A stretch of 64,000 bases of DNA from Micromonospora sp. WMMD980 (GCF_029626035.1 NZ_JARUBE010000003.1:434001-498000); one strand, 5' to 3'; positions 1-8,913 are shown, counted from the first letter of the stretch. Notes: a model not told the origin generated them from the sequence alone. A program made the numbers and translations.

Positions 1-314
1 GGCGTCGCCGAGATCACCGTGCCGCGTCCGTCGGCCGGGTCGGGGGTACGCGCGATCAGGCCGTCGCGCTGGAGCGCGGAGACCTGCCGGGTGACCGTGG
101 AGCCGTCGAGGTTGAGCCGGGCCGCGAGCGCCGAGACGTTCTGCGGCCCGGCCTGGTCGAGGTGCCGCAGGATCACGTACGCGGCCCGGTCGAGCAGCCG
201 GTGCTCCATGGTGCCGGTGCCGCGCCGGGTGGCCTCGCCCAGCCGCATCAGCAGGGCGACCTCGGTCTCGATCCGGCCGAGTGTGACTTCCTTCGCGTGG
301 TCGTCGTCGCTCAT
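1..314 (-). CDS. MarR-family transcriptional regulator (partial, C-terminus off window)
   Basis: The minus-strand reading from ATG at 314 begins MSDDDHAKEVTLGRIETEVA and contains a winged-helix with LDGSTVTRQVSALQRDGLI as recognition helix and wing, followed by the DPADGRG wing typical of MarR proteins. The C-terminal dimerisation helix is lost at the window edge. It is divergent from the MFS transporter at 371, and an imperfect palindrome (318-350) lies between the two starts, so it probably represses the transporter and itself until a ligand binds. The family is clear; the ligand is unknown. Confidence 0.85.
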   Translation of the reverse strand, partial: MSDDDHAKEVTLGRIETEVALLMRLGEATRRGTGTMEHRLLDRAAYVILRHLDQAGPQNVSALAARLNLDGSTVTRQVSALQRDGLIARTPDPADGRGTVISAT

Positions 315-317
315 AGT

Positions 318-350
318 TGTATGATACAGGGAAATTACCTGTACGATACA
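318..350. promoter_or_regulatory. probable MarR operator
   Basis: TGTATGATACAGG (318-330) and CCTGTACGATACA (338-350) form an imperfect inverted repeat, 11 of 13 positions matching, with a 7-bp spacer. It sits between the divergent MarR and MFS genes, which is where MarR proteins normally bind. The assignment is inferred from position and symmetry. Confidence 0.6.
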
Positions 351-370
351 GCCATCTGGGAGGTTGCGGA

Positions 371-1594
371 GTGGATCGGCGATCCGAGCCCAACCGCAGT
401 GCCATCTACGCCACCACGCTGGTGGCGTTCCTCGCCATCGCCGGCATCGCGGTGGTCGACCCCATCCTGCCCGCCATCGGCGAGGCCATCGGCGTCACCG
501 CCTGGCAGGTCGAACTGCTCTTCACCGCGTACATCGCGGTGATGGCCGTCGGCATGATCCCGGCCACCCTGGCCAGCGGAAGGTTCGGCTTCAAACCGGT
601 GCTCGTCACCGGCGTCTCGGTGGTCGGCCTCGCCGCGATCCTCGCCTCGTTCAGCAACGACATCGTCCAACTCTCCGTGCTGCGCGGCGTCTGGGGCCTG
701 GGCAACGCGATGTTCTTCGCCACCGCCATGGTGGTGCTGGTCAACCTGGCCAACGACCGGGAGTGGGTGGTCGGCCTCTTCGAGACCGCGCTCGGCCTCG
801 GCTTCGCCGTCGGCCCGCTGCTCGGCGGCCTGCTCGGCGAGGTGAGCTGGCGGCTGCCGTTCTTCGTCTGCGGCATCTTCATGGTGCTCGCGCTCGGCGT
901 CGCCGCCCGCAAGCTCCGCGAACCCACGAACAAGCAGGCACCGGTACGCGTCGGCCAGATCTTCGCCACCTACCGCAAGCCGGCGTTCATCACCCTCTGC
1001 GTGGTCACCGCCGCCTACAACTTCGTCTTCTTCGTGGTGCTCGGCTACACGCCGCTGTTCCTGCGCCTCGACGTCATCCCGCTGGGCCTCGCGTTCACCG
1101 GCTGGGGCCTCGGCCTGGCCGCCGGCATCCTGCTGATCGGCCACCGGTTCGCCCACCGCATCGGCGCGGTGCAGACCGTCGGCGTGGCCATCGGCGGCCT
1201 GCTCGTCTGCATGGTGCTGTTCGCCACCTCCACCGGCACCGCCATGTCGCTCGCCGTGCTGGTCGTCGCCGGCCTGTTCATGGGCCTGGCCAACGCCAAC
1301 CTCACCGACCTGGCGCTCGGCCTCGGCTCCGCCGACCGGCGCGTCGCCACCGGCGCGTTCAACCTGGTCCGCTGGGGCGCCGCCGCGCCCGCGCCGATCA
1401 TCTCCGGCAAGCTCGCCGAACACGGCCTGGCGCTGCCGTTCTGGGTCGGCTTCGGGGTGCTCGCCGTCGGCGTGGTGGTCTATCTCGCCTTCGGTCACCT
1501 GATGGCCGCCGGCTACGGCGAGCGGGTGGTGTGGAACCGGGCCGCCCGAACGGCCGAGCACGCCCCCGAGGAGCCGGTGGGCGAAGCCTACTGA
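371..1594 (+). CDS. MFS transporter, drug-efflux type
   Basis: A 407-aa polytopic protein with about 12 hydrophobic segments, beginning VDRRSEPNRSAIYATTLVAF. A typical motif-A-like loop (LASGRFGFKPVLVTGV) follows TM2, and a glycine-rich GLGFAVGPLLGGLLGE resembles motif C of proton-driven exporters. GTG at 371 is preferred over an upstream ATG at 317 because GGGAGG lies at 358-363 and the earlier start would fall inside the operator. It is divergent from a MarR gene, which suggests ligand-inducible efflux. Substrate unknown. Confidence 0.85.
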   Translation: MDRRSEPNRSAIYATTLVAFLAIAGIAVVDPILPAIGEAIGVTAWQVELLFTAYIAVMAVGMIPATLASGRFGFKPVLVTGVSVVGLAAILASFSNDIVQLSVLRGVWGLGNAMFFATAMVVLVNLANDREWVVGLFETALGLGFAVGPLLGGLLGEVSWRLPFFVCGIFMVLALGVAARKLREPTNKQAPVRVGQIFATYRKPAFITLCVVTAAYNFVFFVVLGYTPLFLRLDVIPLGLAFTGWGLGLAAGILLIGHRFAHRIGAVQTVGVAIGGLLVCMVLFATSTGTAMSLAVLVVAGLFMGLANANLTDLALGLGSADRRVATGAFNLVRWGAAAPAPIISGKLAEHGLALPFWVGFGVLAVGVVVYLAFGHLMAAGYGERVVWNRAARTAEHAPEEPVGEAY

Positions 1595-1601
1595 CCGGCG
1601 G

Positions 1602-2363
1602 TCAGGTCAGCGCCCGCCACAGCAGGTAGAGGCCGATCACCGTGCCGAACACCACGATGACCGTCTTCAACACCACCGCCGGCAGGCGGCGGGCCAGCCG
1701 GGCGCCCGCGTACCCACCGACCAGGGTGGCCGGCGCGACCACCGCGACGGCCACCCACTGCACCGGGCCGAACAACGCGAACACCACCAGCGTGGTCAGC
1801 CCCACCACGGCCGAGAGCAGGTTCTTCACCGCCGTGACCCGGGCCAGCGTCGCGTCCAGCACCAGCGCCAACCCGGCCACCAGCATCACGCCGAGCGCCG
1901 CGCCGAAGTAGCCGCCGTACACCGTGCCGAGGCCGACCATGGCCTGCACGGTGACGGTACGGCGGCGCGGGCTCAACCGCGCCGGATGGCCGACCAGCCG
2001 GCGCAGCGGATCCTGGAACGCCAGCACCGCCGTCGCGCCGAGCACCAGGAACGGCACCACCAGCTCGAACGCCCGGGCCGGCGTGGCCAGCAGCAGCACG
2101 CAACCGACCACCGTGCCCACCGCGGCGGTGGGCAGCAGCGACCACAACGCCCGACCACGCGGCAGGTCCGTCCGGCTGCCCGCCACACTCGCCAGGTATC
2201 CCGGAAAGACCGCCACCGAGTTCGAGACGTTGGCCGCCACCGGCGGCAGGCCGGTCGCGATCAGCGCCGGGAACGTGATCAGCGAGCCACCGCCGGCGAC
2301 CGCGTTCACCGTGCCCGCGGCGAGACCGGCGGCGACCAGCAGCGCGACGTCGGAGAGGTCCAT
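1602..2363 (-). CDS. TauE/SafE (TSUP) family membrane permease
   Basis: A 253-aa membrane protein starting MDLSDVALLVAAGLAAGTVN, with the family hallmarks GTVNAVAGGGSLITFPAL in the first repeat and NSVAVFPGYLAS after it, then a second half-repeat with GAALGVMLVAGL. About eight hydrophobic segments are visible. Members of this family export sulfite, sulfonates or related anions; the substrate here cannot be read from sequence. It is convergent with the MFS gene, with stops only 7 bp apart and no hairpin between them. Confidence 0.85.
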   Translation of the reverse strand: MDLSDVALLVAAGLAAGTVNAVAGGGSLITFPALIATGLPPVAANVSNSVAVFPGYLASVAGSRTDLPRGRALWSLLPTAAVGTVVGCVLLLATPARAFELVVPFLVLGATAVLAFQDPLRRLVGHPARLSPRRRTVTVQAMVGLGTVYGGYFGAALGVMLVAGLALVLDATLARVTAVKNLLSAVVGLTTLVVFALFGPVQWVAVAVVAPATLVGGYAGARLARRLPAVVLKTVIVVFGTVIGLYLLWRALT

Positions 2364-2466
2364 GGTCCCCCGAGGTTAGTACGCCCGCCTTCCGCCGCCC
2401 TGCGGGGCCGCGGCGCGGGCGCGGATTCGGTATAACGGGCTGACGTACGCGGGGGGAGGGCCACAG

Positions 2467-3441
2467 ATGCGTGATCGACTCGACGAGGCGCTGCGGGCCG
2501 GCCAGGTCGACGGTCTGCACGCCGTCGTCGCGGCCCGGGGCGGCCAAACCCTGCTGGAATATTACGGCGTCGGCGAGGACTTCGCCTGGATCAATGCGCT
2601 GGGCGTCGTGGAGTTCGGGCCCGGGACGCTGCACGACATCCGCTCGGTCACCAAGAGCGTGACCGCGCTGCTGTACGGCATCGCGCTCCACGACGGGCTG
2701 GTGCCAACGCCGGCAGAGCCGCTGCTGCCGCGATTCCCGCAGTATCCCGACCTGGTGGCCGACCCCCGGCGCGCCCGGCTCACCGTCGAGCACGCGCTCA
2801 CCATGTCGCTGGGGCTGGAATGGCGCGAGGACCTGCCGTACGACAGCCCGGCCAACGCCGAGATCGCGATGGAGCTGGCGCCCGACCGGTACCGGTACAT
2901 CCTGGAGCGGCCGATCGTCGAGCCGCCCGGCGTTCGATGGGCCTACTGCGGCGGCGCCACCGCCCTGCTCGGCCACCTGATCACCGACGGCACCGGCCAG
3001 TCGCTGCCGGAGTACGCGCAGGCCACGCTCTTCGAACCGCTGGGCATCAGCCGCTACGAGTGGATGGCCGGCCCGGACGGCGTGGCCTCCGCCGCGTCCG
3101 GGCTGCGACTCGCGCCTCGGGACCTGCTCCGGCTGGGCGAGCTGGTGCTGCGCGAGGGGATGTGGCGCGGTCAGCGGCTCGTCCCCGCCGACTGGATCCG
3201 TACCATGCTCCTGCCGCGCCTCCAGACCGAATGGGGCGCGCGGTACGGCTACCACTGGTACGTCGACTCGGTGGCCGGCCACGAACTGGTGGCGGGGATG
3301 GGCAACGGCGGCCAGCGCCTCTACGTCCTGCCCGGCCTGGACCTCGTCGTGGCCGTCACCGCCGGCAACTACGACCACCCCGAGCAGTGGCGGACCCCGC
3401 TCGCGCTGCTGGAGCAGGTCATCCTCCCTGAGATCCGCTGA
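2467..3441 (+). CDS. beta-lactamase-fold serine hydrolase
   Basis: A 324-aa protein without an evident signal peptide. The class C/esterase-type catalytic SxxK is S60-V-T-K63, and WAYCGG around residue 160 occupies the Tyr-x-Asn position with a changed third residue. GMGNGGQ near the C-terminus replaces the KTG/HxG box. These features fit the penicillin-binding-like hydrolase family (esterases, D-aminopeptidases) more than a true antibiotic-hydrolysing enzyme. The start ATG at 2467 follows GGGGGGAGGG. It lies directly upstream of rnpB but is unlikely to be related in function. Confidence 0.82.
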   Translation: MRDRLDEALRAGQVDGLHAVVAARGGQTLLEYYGVGEDFAWINALGVVEFGPGTLHDIRSVTKSVTALLYGIALHDGLVPTPAEPLLPRFPQYPDLVADPRRARLTVEHALTMSLGLEWREDLPYDSPANAEIAMELAPDRYRYILERPIVEPPGVRWAYCGGATALLGHLITDGTGQSLPEYAQATLFEPLGISRYEWMAGPDGVASAASGLRLAPRDLLRLGELVLREGMWRGQRLVPADWIRTMLLPRLQTEWGARYGYHWYVDSVAGHELVAGMGNGGQRLYVLPGLDLVVAVTAGNYDHPEQWRTPLALLEQVILPEIR

Positions 3442-3487
3442 CGTCCGGGAGGCGTCGGGGCGGAAATGGGGGCGGCGGGCGCGTCGT

Positions 3488-3493
3488 TAGGAT
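3488..3493 (+). promoter_or_regulatory. putative -10 element of rnpB
   Basis: TAGGAT lies 7-9 bases before the predicted 5' end of RNase P RNA. No good -35 hexamer is seen at the usual spacing. Supported by position only. Confidence 0.4.
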
Positions 3494-3499
3494 GGAGGC

Positions 3500-3920
<421 letters not shown>

Positions 3921-3923
3921 CCA

Positions 3924-3957
3924 CCAGCTCAGAGACCTGATCAAGGCTCTGAGCTGG
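3924..3957 (+). terminator. hairpin after rnpB (left junction)
   Basis: CCAGCTCAGAG (3924-3934) pairs perfectly with CTCTGAGCTGG (3947-3957) across a 12-base loop, followed by TTCTTTAT. It looks like the rnpB terminator. The left arm belongs to the 44-bp att core, while the loop and right arm lie on the element side. Confidence 0.65.
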
Positions 3958-4008
3958 TTCTTTATCTGGTGCCGTTGGTTGACCTTGGTCATCGTTGGGT
4001 GGCGTTTG

Positions 4009-4048
4009 ACGGCCTGGCCACGGCCTGGGACGGCCTGGAGACGGCCTG
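4009..4048. repeat. four phased ACGGCCTG repeats, candidate integrase arm sites (left)
   Basis: ACGGCCTG occurs at 4009, 4020, 4030 and 4041, spaced 11, 10 and 11 bp, so all copies face the same side of the helix. The same word recurs just inside the right end (20563 and, with the last base changed, 20574). Position beside the core site and helical phasing suggest arm-type Int or Xis binding sites. The rest of 3958-4313 shows no gene I can support. Confidence 0.55.
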
Positions 4049-4313
4049 AGTGCTGGCTCAGTTGGCCTTGGTTTCGGTCCGGTCGCTGTGACGTTGTGGC
4101 CATCCCTCGGCCTGGGCTCGATTGGTCTCGGGAGTCGAGCCGGCGGCTGTGGGGGAGGGGCGGGCACCTCTTGGCGGTGGAGCTGGCGCCGCGACCCGGT
4201 GACTCGGTGGCAAGCCAGTCCCGGGGTTGGACTGGCGCGGCAGCCGGAAGCCCTGACGCACGACCAGGCCGACCCGCTGGCTTCCGTAGCGGCCTTGGTG
4301 GTCCCATTCGTGG

Positions 4314-4547
4314 ATGAGGTGGGATGAGTGCGTGCCGGAGCTGCTGGAGCACCTGGGGGAGATGGGTCTCGTCGGGCTGGTCAAGATTGACGGGGAACGG
4401 GAGCGCAAGCCCTGGACCGTGGTGATCTCGGGTCAGCGGCTCGGTGGTGCCTCGATCAGGGTCGACGGCCACAGCCTCGACTACTGCCTGAAGCATGCGG
4501 TTGCCGCGCTTCACGAGCGCTTCCCGGACGAACTCGCGCTGAGCTGA
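4314..4547 (+). CDS. small hypothetical protein of the element's left end
   Basis: A 77-aa reading, MRWDECVPELLEHLGEMGLV to the C-terminal HERFPDELALS, with a plausible alternating alpha/beta pattern and no recognised motif. It has no clear ribosome-binding site at ATG 4314, so an alternative start such as GTG 4332 is possible. Two GC-rich hairpins follow its stop. It is probably real because its codon usage matches the host backbone, but no function can be assigned. Confidence 0.45.
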   Translation: MRWDECVPELLEHLGEMGLVGLVKIDGERERKPWTVVISGQRLGGASIRVDGHSLDYCLKHAVAALHERFPDELALS

Positions 4548-4590
4548 GATCCGACCGCGGGGCGGTGTCCCGGCGGCTGTCGGTGGCTTA

Positions 4591-4668
4591 CCGCCCCGGC
4601 GCCGTAGGCGGCCGGGGCGGCTTGCCGCCGGCCGGGCTTGCCGCCCCGCACCGCGCGGAGCGCGGTGC
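4591..4668. terminator. two tandem GC-rich hairpins
   Basis: CCGCCCCGGC (4591-4600) pairs with GCCGGGGCGG (4611-4620), and GCACCGCG (4648-4655) pairs with CGCGGTGC (4661-4668), both perfect. They separate the small left-end gene from the low-GC cargo operon and may insulate it from upstream transcription. The rest of 4669-4834 is AT-richer and presumably holds the cargo promoter; TAAGAT at 4796-4801 is a possible -10. Confidence 0.5.
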
Positions 4669-4834
4669 CTTGATCGAGAACAGAGTAAATCGGCAACAGT
4701 CGGCTTACTGCTCGGCCCTCCGTTACCACAAAAATCTCCAGAACGCAGGGGCGCAGGGTGGAAGATCACGGACACCAAATCCATGGCGAGGCGCCTAAGA
4801 TTGCTGCTTCGCTTTCAGCCTGAACAGGGGCGGT

Positions 4835-7570
4835 ATGACAACCGACTTTATGCAGTCGCGGCTATGGCTTAGAACTTTAGGTGCGGAGGATGCCGGTGCG
4901 GGAAGCGCAGAGCGCGAACAACTTCGCGCCGCCTACCTGCAATTTAGGTCTGTCGTACGTGATCTTGCTGGAGAAATCTCGATATCAATGCCGATGTTCA
5001 CCGATCATTCGATCGACCACATCGACGCGCTATGGGATACAGCCTCGCTTCTGACAGGAGACGAATTTCCTATTAATCCTGCGGAAGCGTTCGTCATGGG
5101 AGGGGCGTTCCTCCTGCACGACCTTGGCATGGGGTTGGCGGCATTTCCAGGCGGAGTAGAGGACGTCGTAGCTGACCCGATTTTTGATGATCTTTCTACT
5201 ATGGCGCTGGCAAAGCTGAGGACCGCGAGCGCCGCTGATGCCGACGAAGATTCTTTGCGCAAGTTAGCTCGCCAGGAAGCAATATCGACTGTACTTCGAC
5301 TGCGTCATGCAAAACAGGCGGAGCGGCTTGCCTCGCAGCGGTTTCGAATTCCGGGTGGCGGTGAGTTTCCTCTCCTGGAAAATACGGAGCTACGAACCGC
5401 ATTCGGCCCAATAATCGGCCGGATAGCTCACAGTCATTGGTTTGACGTAGATGATCTTCCCAATCACTTCCCTAATGTTCTGGGCTCATTCTCTCGCCAT
5501 CCCGAAGGCTGGCATGTCGATGCGCTGAAGATTGCTTGTGTGCTCCGTTTGGCCGATGCTGTTCATATCGATAGTAGACGTGCTCCGACCTATCTCCACG
5601 CTTTCCGTCGGCCAACAGGCGACTCAAGCCATCATTGGTACTTCCAGCAGCGCCTCACTAGGCCTCGCGTGACGGCTGACCGACTCGAATATACGTCGAA
5701 TCAGGTGTTTCAGGTAAGCGAGGCCGCTGCATGGTGGCTAGCTTTCGATGCGATCGGCACTATTGACCGCGAACTCGGCAAGGTAGATGCGCTATGTGCA
5801 GATCTCGACAGGCCGAGGTTCCTCGTTAGATCAGTAGCGGGAGCGGAGTCACCTGATCGGCTAGCCCGGTTTATCCCCACCTCCGGGTGGCGTCCGATAG
5901 ATGCGAATCTTCGAGTTTCGCAGGTTAGCGACGTAGTTAGCCGCCTTGGCGGTAAAGAGTTGTATGGAAATCGTCCTGAGGTGGCGTTAAGGGAAGCAGT
6001 TGCTAATGCGGCTGACGCGGTACGGGCTAGGTCGCGTTTGTTCGGGGGAAGCGACCTTTCCGTCGTGGTGCGGATGAAGAAGGAGAACGAGTCGTACTGG
6101 TTGACGGTCGAAGACCGCGGCATAGGGATGAGTGCAGAAAAGTTAGTGTCTACGCTCACCGACTTCGGCTACTCACACTGGCAATCTACTGAGATGGCAA
6201 GTGAATATCCTGGGCTTATCTCTCGTGGTTTCAAGTCCACTGGACAGTTCGGCATTGGGTTCTTTTCTATTTTTATGATCGCGGACTACGTTGAGGTGAA
6301 GAGCCTTAAACACTTCGAGGCTGCGACCGAGACTCATATTCTTGTTTTCCCGAATGGCCTAAACACGCGACCGCTGTTGCGGGTCGCTGACGAGAGTGAG
6401 CGGTTGAACGGTGGTGGTACTGTCCTTCGAGCAAAATTGAAGCACGACCCCCTCTCTGAGGACGGACTCTTTCAAACTGATATTCTCAATCAGTCTCGAA
6501 CCCACATGCTTCGAAACGTATTGCTTGAACTCTGTGCCCTTGCTGACGTAGACATCCAGTTGGACGGTCCAGACGAAGCGTCGACCCTCGAAACGTTGCT
6601 TCGAGGAAATGATTGGAAGACGCTTCCTCCGCGTGAACTCTTCCGCCGGATTTATCAGAGCAGTGAGCTCTCGCCACCTGATCAGGCGATGTATGACGCT
6701 TATGAGGATGTCTTCGCAGAACATGTGCGCGACTTGCGAGACGATAACGGCGATATCATCGGCCGAGCGATTTTAGCTGCTGGCTTGGAGTCTGAAACGG
6801 TGCAGGATCTATGGTGGTGGCCTTCCCCTATGGCTCAGGTGTATGTCGGCGGGTTTCACGCGTACTGGATCTATGATTGCTTGGGGGCCTTCTGCGGGGC
6901 GCCTCTCAAGGCAGATCGTTTTTCAGCATTCCCAGTAGCGACGACAGATGAGTTGCGCCGGTGGGCTGAATCGCAGGCAGAGCTGGTAAGGAGAAGCAAG
7001 TTCGCAACAGCTCGCAGTAGATACGGCGCGGGCGATCTCGCTCGATCAGTTGGCGCAGATGTTCCTCTTCTGCCCTGTGGCTTTGTGGACGGCGGTGAGA
7101 TTCTTCCTGCTGCTCTCATAGCGATGCTTCGGGAATGTAGCGAATTACTCATGATTCCTAGCTGGGAATTGCACGTATTCCATCGAGAAGATGGGACGGC
7201 AGTATTCATCGACCAGACAAGGGGTAGGCAGGTAACGCTGCCTAGCCACGCAATTGTTTATGATTACCCTCATTGGTTTTTCCCGGAGGAAGTTTTAAAG
7301 CGGCCCAAGGATGAGCGATTTTCTGATTTTGGTGCTGTTGAGCGCGGAAAATGGAATCCGCGTAGGTGGTGGTACTACTCGGGAAGGGTAGGTTCTACAA
7401 AGGTAATACTTGAGGCCGCGCTCTCAGCGTGGGGATGCGATCCGCTAAGTCTTGCAGACAAATTCGAATGCCTCGATTTCGGCACTTCCGGCGATCAGCG
7501 GCTAGTTCTTGAGTGCGTGGATGGAGTTGGGGAAGCTCGGGTTGATGCATACCGGATGCATCGTCCTTGA
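4835..7570 (+). CDS. HD-domain / HSP90-like (GHKL) ATPase fusion protein, candidate defence protein
   Basis: A 911-aa protein. The N-terminal 250 residues carry HD-phosphohydrolase-like motifs: FTDHSIDHID (H58, H62), FLLHDLG (H95-D96), RLRHAKQ (H158) and VLRLADAVH (D241). Residues about 375-560 form a GHKL/HSP90-type ATPase: the N box REAVANAADAV (E387, N391), DRGIGMS (427-433) and GQFGIGFFS (470-478), all key residues present. The C-terminal 350 residues contain aromatic-rich segments (DLWWWPSP, GGFHAYWIYDC) and no family I recognise. GGGG precedes ATG 4835. GC is far below the host: the 60-base lines at 5281, 6241 and 7261 have 34, 26 and 28 G/C. A membrane-protein gene follows 39 bp downstream. 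Such a sensor-ATPase plus nuclease-like fold suggests an immune or stress switch; that role is inferred. Confidence 0.85.
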   Translation: MTTDFMQSRLWLRTLGAEDAGAGSAEREQLRAAYLQFRSVVRDLAGEISISMPMFTDHSIDHIDALWDTASLLTGDEFPINPAEAFVMGGAFLLHDLGMGLAAFPGGVEDVVADPIFDDLSTMALAKLRTASAADADEDSLRKLARQEAISTVLRLRHAKQAERLASQRFRIPGGGEFPLLENTELRTAFGPIIGRIAHSHWFDVDDLPNHFPNVLGSFSRHPEGWHVDALKIACVLRLADAVHIDSRRAPTYLHAFRRPTGDSSHHWYFQQRLTRPRVTADRLEYTSNQVFQVSEAAAWWLAFDAIGTIDRELGKVDALCADLDRPRFLVRSVAGAESPDRLARFIPTSGWRPIDANLRVSQVSDVVSRLGGKELYGNRPEVALREAVANAADAVRARSRLFGGSDLSVVVRMKKENESYWLTVEDRGIGMSAEKLVSTLTDFGYSHWQSTEMASEYPGLISRGFKSTGQFGIGFFSIFMIADYVEVKSLKHFEAATETHILVFPNGLNTRPLLRVADESERLNGGGTVLRAKLKHDPLSEDGLFQTDILNQSRTHMLRNVLLELCALADVDIQLDGPDEASTLETLLRGNDWKTLPPRELFRRIYQSSELSPPDQAMYDAYEDVFAEHVRDLRDDNGDIIGRAILAAGLESETVQDLWWWPSPMAQVYVGGFHAYWIYDCLGAFCGAPLKADRFSAFPVATTDELRRWAESQAELVRRSKFATARSRYGAGDLARSVGADVPLLPCGFVDGGEILPAALIAMLRECSELLMIPSWELHVFHREDGTAVFIDQTRGRQVTLPSHAIVYDYPHWFFPEEVLKRPKDERFSDFGAVERGKWNPRRWWYYSGRVGSTKVILEAALSAWGCDPLSLADKFECLDFGTSGDQRLVLECVDGVGEARVDAYRMHRP

Positions 7571-7609
7571 AGAAGAAGTCACCACATTTCATTATCTATC
7601 GAGGAAATA

Positions 7610-8095
7610 ATGGATGGCGGTCGTCTAGATGGAGTTCGAATGACCGATGAATTTCAACTGGAGCGATATCGCTATATTCTGCGCCAGATTGAGACGACAA
7701 ACCAAAACACATATCGATTTTTGGCTCTTTATCAGACGATTGCAACGGCGCTAGCTACTGCGAGCGTCGCACTTTTTCTCGGCTATAAGTCCTGGGGGAT
7801 CGAACAGAGCGTTGCCCACACCGGCTTGACGGCCCTACTGCTTCTCCTTATTGTTACTGCGGCCTTCGCTGTTCTCTTGATTCTTGCTGGAGTCTTCTCG
7901 TGGATGGATTACAGACGCGAGGAGTGCAAACTGGTGAATTCTATTCTTGGAGAAGGTTTTCGCTCGCCACCACGGTGGCGCAGCCTTATTCGGTGGTATG
8001 AGACGTGGATAGTTGCGTTTATCGTCGCCTCGATGTCCACCATGTGGTTCTTGGTCGTGCACTTTCTCATGCCGGCGCTTGGCCCAGTCAGCTGA
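7610..8095 (+). CDS. three-TM membrane protein paired with the HD-GHKL gene
   Basis: 161 aa; GAGG (7601-7604) lies 5 bases before ATG 7610. A charged N-terminal helix (QLERYRYILRQIETTNQNTY) leads into TM1 (about 40-58), TM2 (72-98) and TM3 (132-155), with a short cytoplasmic loop WMDYRREECKLVN between TM2 and TM3. The pattern resembles small proteins annotated as RipA-family octameric membrane proteins, from memory and unverified. It shares the low GC and direction of the preceding ATPase and probably forms one operon with it, which suggests a sensor/effector pair with membrane action. The next gene is convergent, 9 bp away. Confidence 0.75.
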   Translation: MDGGRLDGVRMTDEFQLERYRYILRQIETTNQNTYRFLALYQTIATALATASVALFLGYKSWGIEQSVAHTGLTALLLLLIVTAAFAVLLILAGVFSWMDYRREECKLVNSILGEGFRSPPRWRSLIRWYETWIVAFIVASMSTMWFLVVHFLMPALGPVS

Positions 8096-8104
8096 CAGAA
8101 TCCA

Positions 8105-8590
8105 TCATCGCCTCGGGTCTGATGCCTGATCCAGAGTGTGGCGGGACGTTACGTCTGCGCCTAGATTTGGTCGATCCTCTGAGGTGCGCCGGTAGCTCCT
8201 GACGACCGAATCCACCCTCCCGTTCTTTCGAAGAATCGTCTCGCGCTCGGTTAGGGCTGTTCCGACCTCAACCTGGAAGAGCGCAGCGAGGCTTGGGTCG
8301 GCAGCAACTTCGCCTTGCCGCGAGTCCGATTCGTCATCGTTCGCTCTTCCTTCGCGTCTCGGATTTCTTCTCACGATGGTCCCGCGGCCATGCTCGGTTT
8401 CTACCAGACCCGCCTCGCGCAGGACTGAAATAGCCCGACGTATGGTTCCGCGACTAACTCTGAACTCGGCGGTGAGAGCACTCTCTGCTGGAAAAAGAGC
8501 ACCAGGTGCAATGGCGCCGCTTTCAAGGCGTTTGCTCAGTTCGGTGGCGATGGCGCGGTAGCGGGGCTGTCCGTAGCGCGGGGTGGGCAC
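8105..8590 (-). CDS. GntR-family regulator (KorSA-like)
   Basis: 161 aa from GTG 8590 (VPTPRYGQPRYRAIATELSK). The GntR winged helix is complete (residues about 10-75): GAIAPGALFPAESALTAEF, VSRGTIRRAISVLREAGLV, then EHGRGTIV. The C-terminal effector domain is a shortened UTRA-like segment. An upstream extension to 8791 is open but would run through the operator, so GTG 8590 is preferred. In pSAM2-like elements such regulators repress replication and transfer genes. A large palindrome immediately upstream (8592-8640) shares its core with the operator before the transfer operon at 12605-12668, so this protein is the likely repressor of both. Confidence 0.82.
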   Translation of the reverse strand: MPTPRYGQPRYRAIATELSKRLESGAIAPGALFPAESALTAEFRVSRGTIRRAISVLREAGLVETEHGRGTIVRRNPRREGRANDDESDSRQGEVAADPSLAALFQVEVGTALTERETILRKNGRVDSVVRSYRRTSEDRPNLGADVTSRHTLDQASDPRR

Positions 8591-8591
8591 T

Positions 8592-8640
8592 GGGTCACCG
8601 TACCTGGCACTTGTCTTACCAAGTGCCAACCAAGTGACCC
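8592..8640. promoter_or_regulatory. nested palindromic operator upstream of the GntR gene
   Basis: The inner repeat GGCACTTG (8606-8613) / CAAGTGCC (8620-8627) has a 6-bp spacer. An outer pair GGGTCAC (8592-8598) / GTGACCC (8634-8640) surrounds it. The core ACTTGTCTTACCAAGT is nearly the same as ACTTGTCTGCCAAGT at 12612-12626. It lies directly before the GTG start, so autoregulation is likely. The remaining sequence to 8913 is the divergent promoter region and shows no gene I can support. Confidence 0.65.
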
Positions 8641-8913
8641 GTTTCGACGTCTGGACAACTCGTCCACTTGTAGATACGTTCCGTGGTGTGCGGCCAGGGT
8701 GACGGCTCGTGTCAGGGGTGGTCTCGGCTGGCCCTGGTCGCACCTGAAGCGCGGCGTCCTGTCGGACCGGTTGCGGTAGTCGCGCGGACAAGTTGGCTCG
8801 GCGTTACCCGACCCGTCCTGGTCGGGCGGTGCGCCGTGCCTTCATTCGAGCCGGTGGCCGGCTGCAATTCCCCCGTGGTCGGCCGCCGGCTCTCTTCTAC
8901 CTGTGGAGGTGCG

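Noticed and set aside
335..1561. Long open frame on the minus strand opposite the MFS gene, and many similar frames throughout
   Set aside because: High GC leaves opposite-strand frames open by chance. This one is rich in Gly/Ala/Asp/His without any fold, while the plus strand has clear MFS features.
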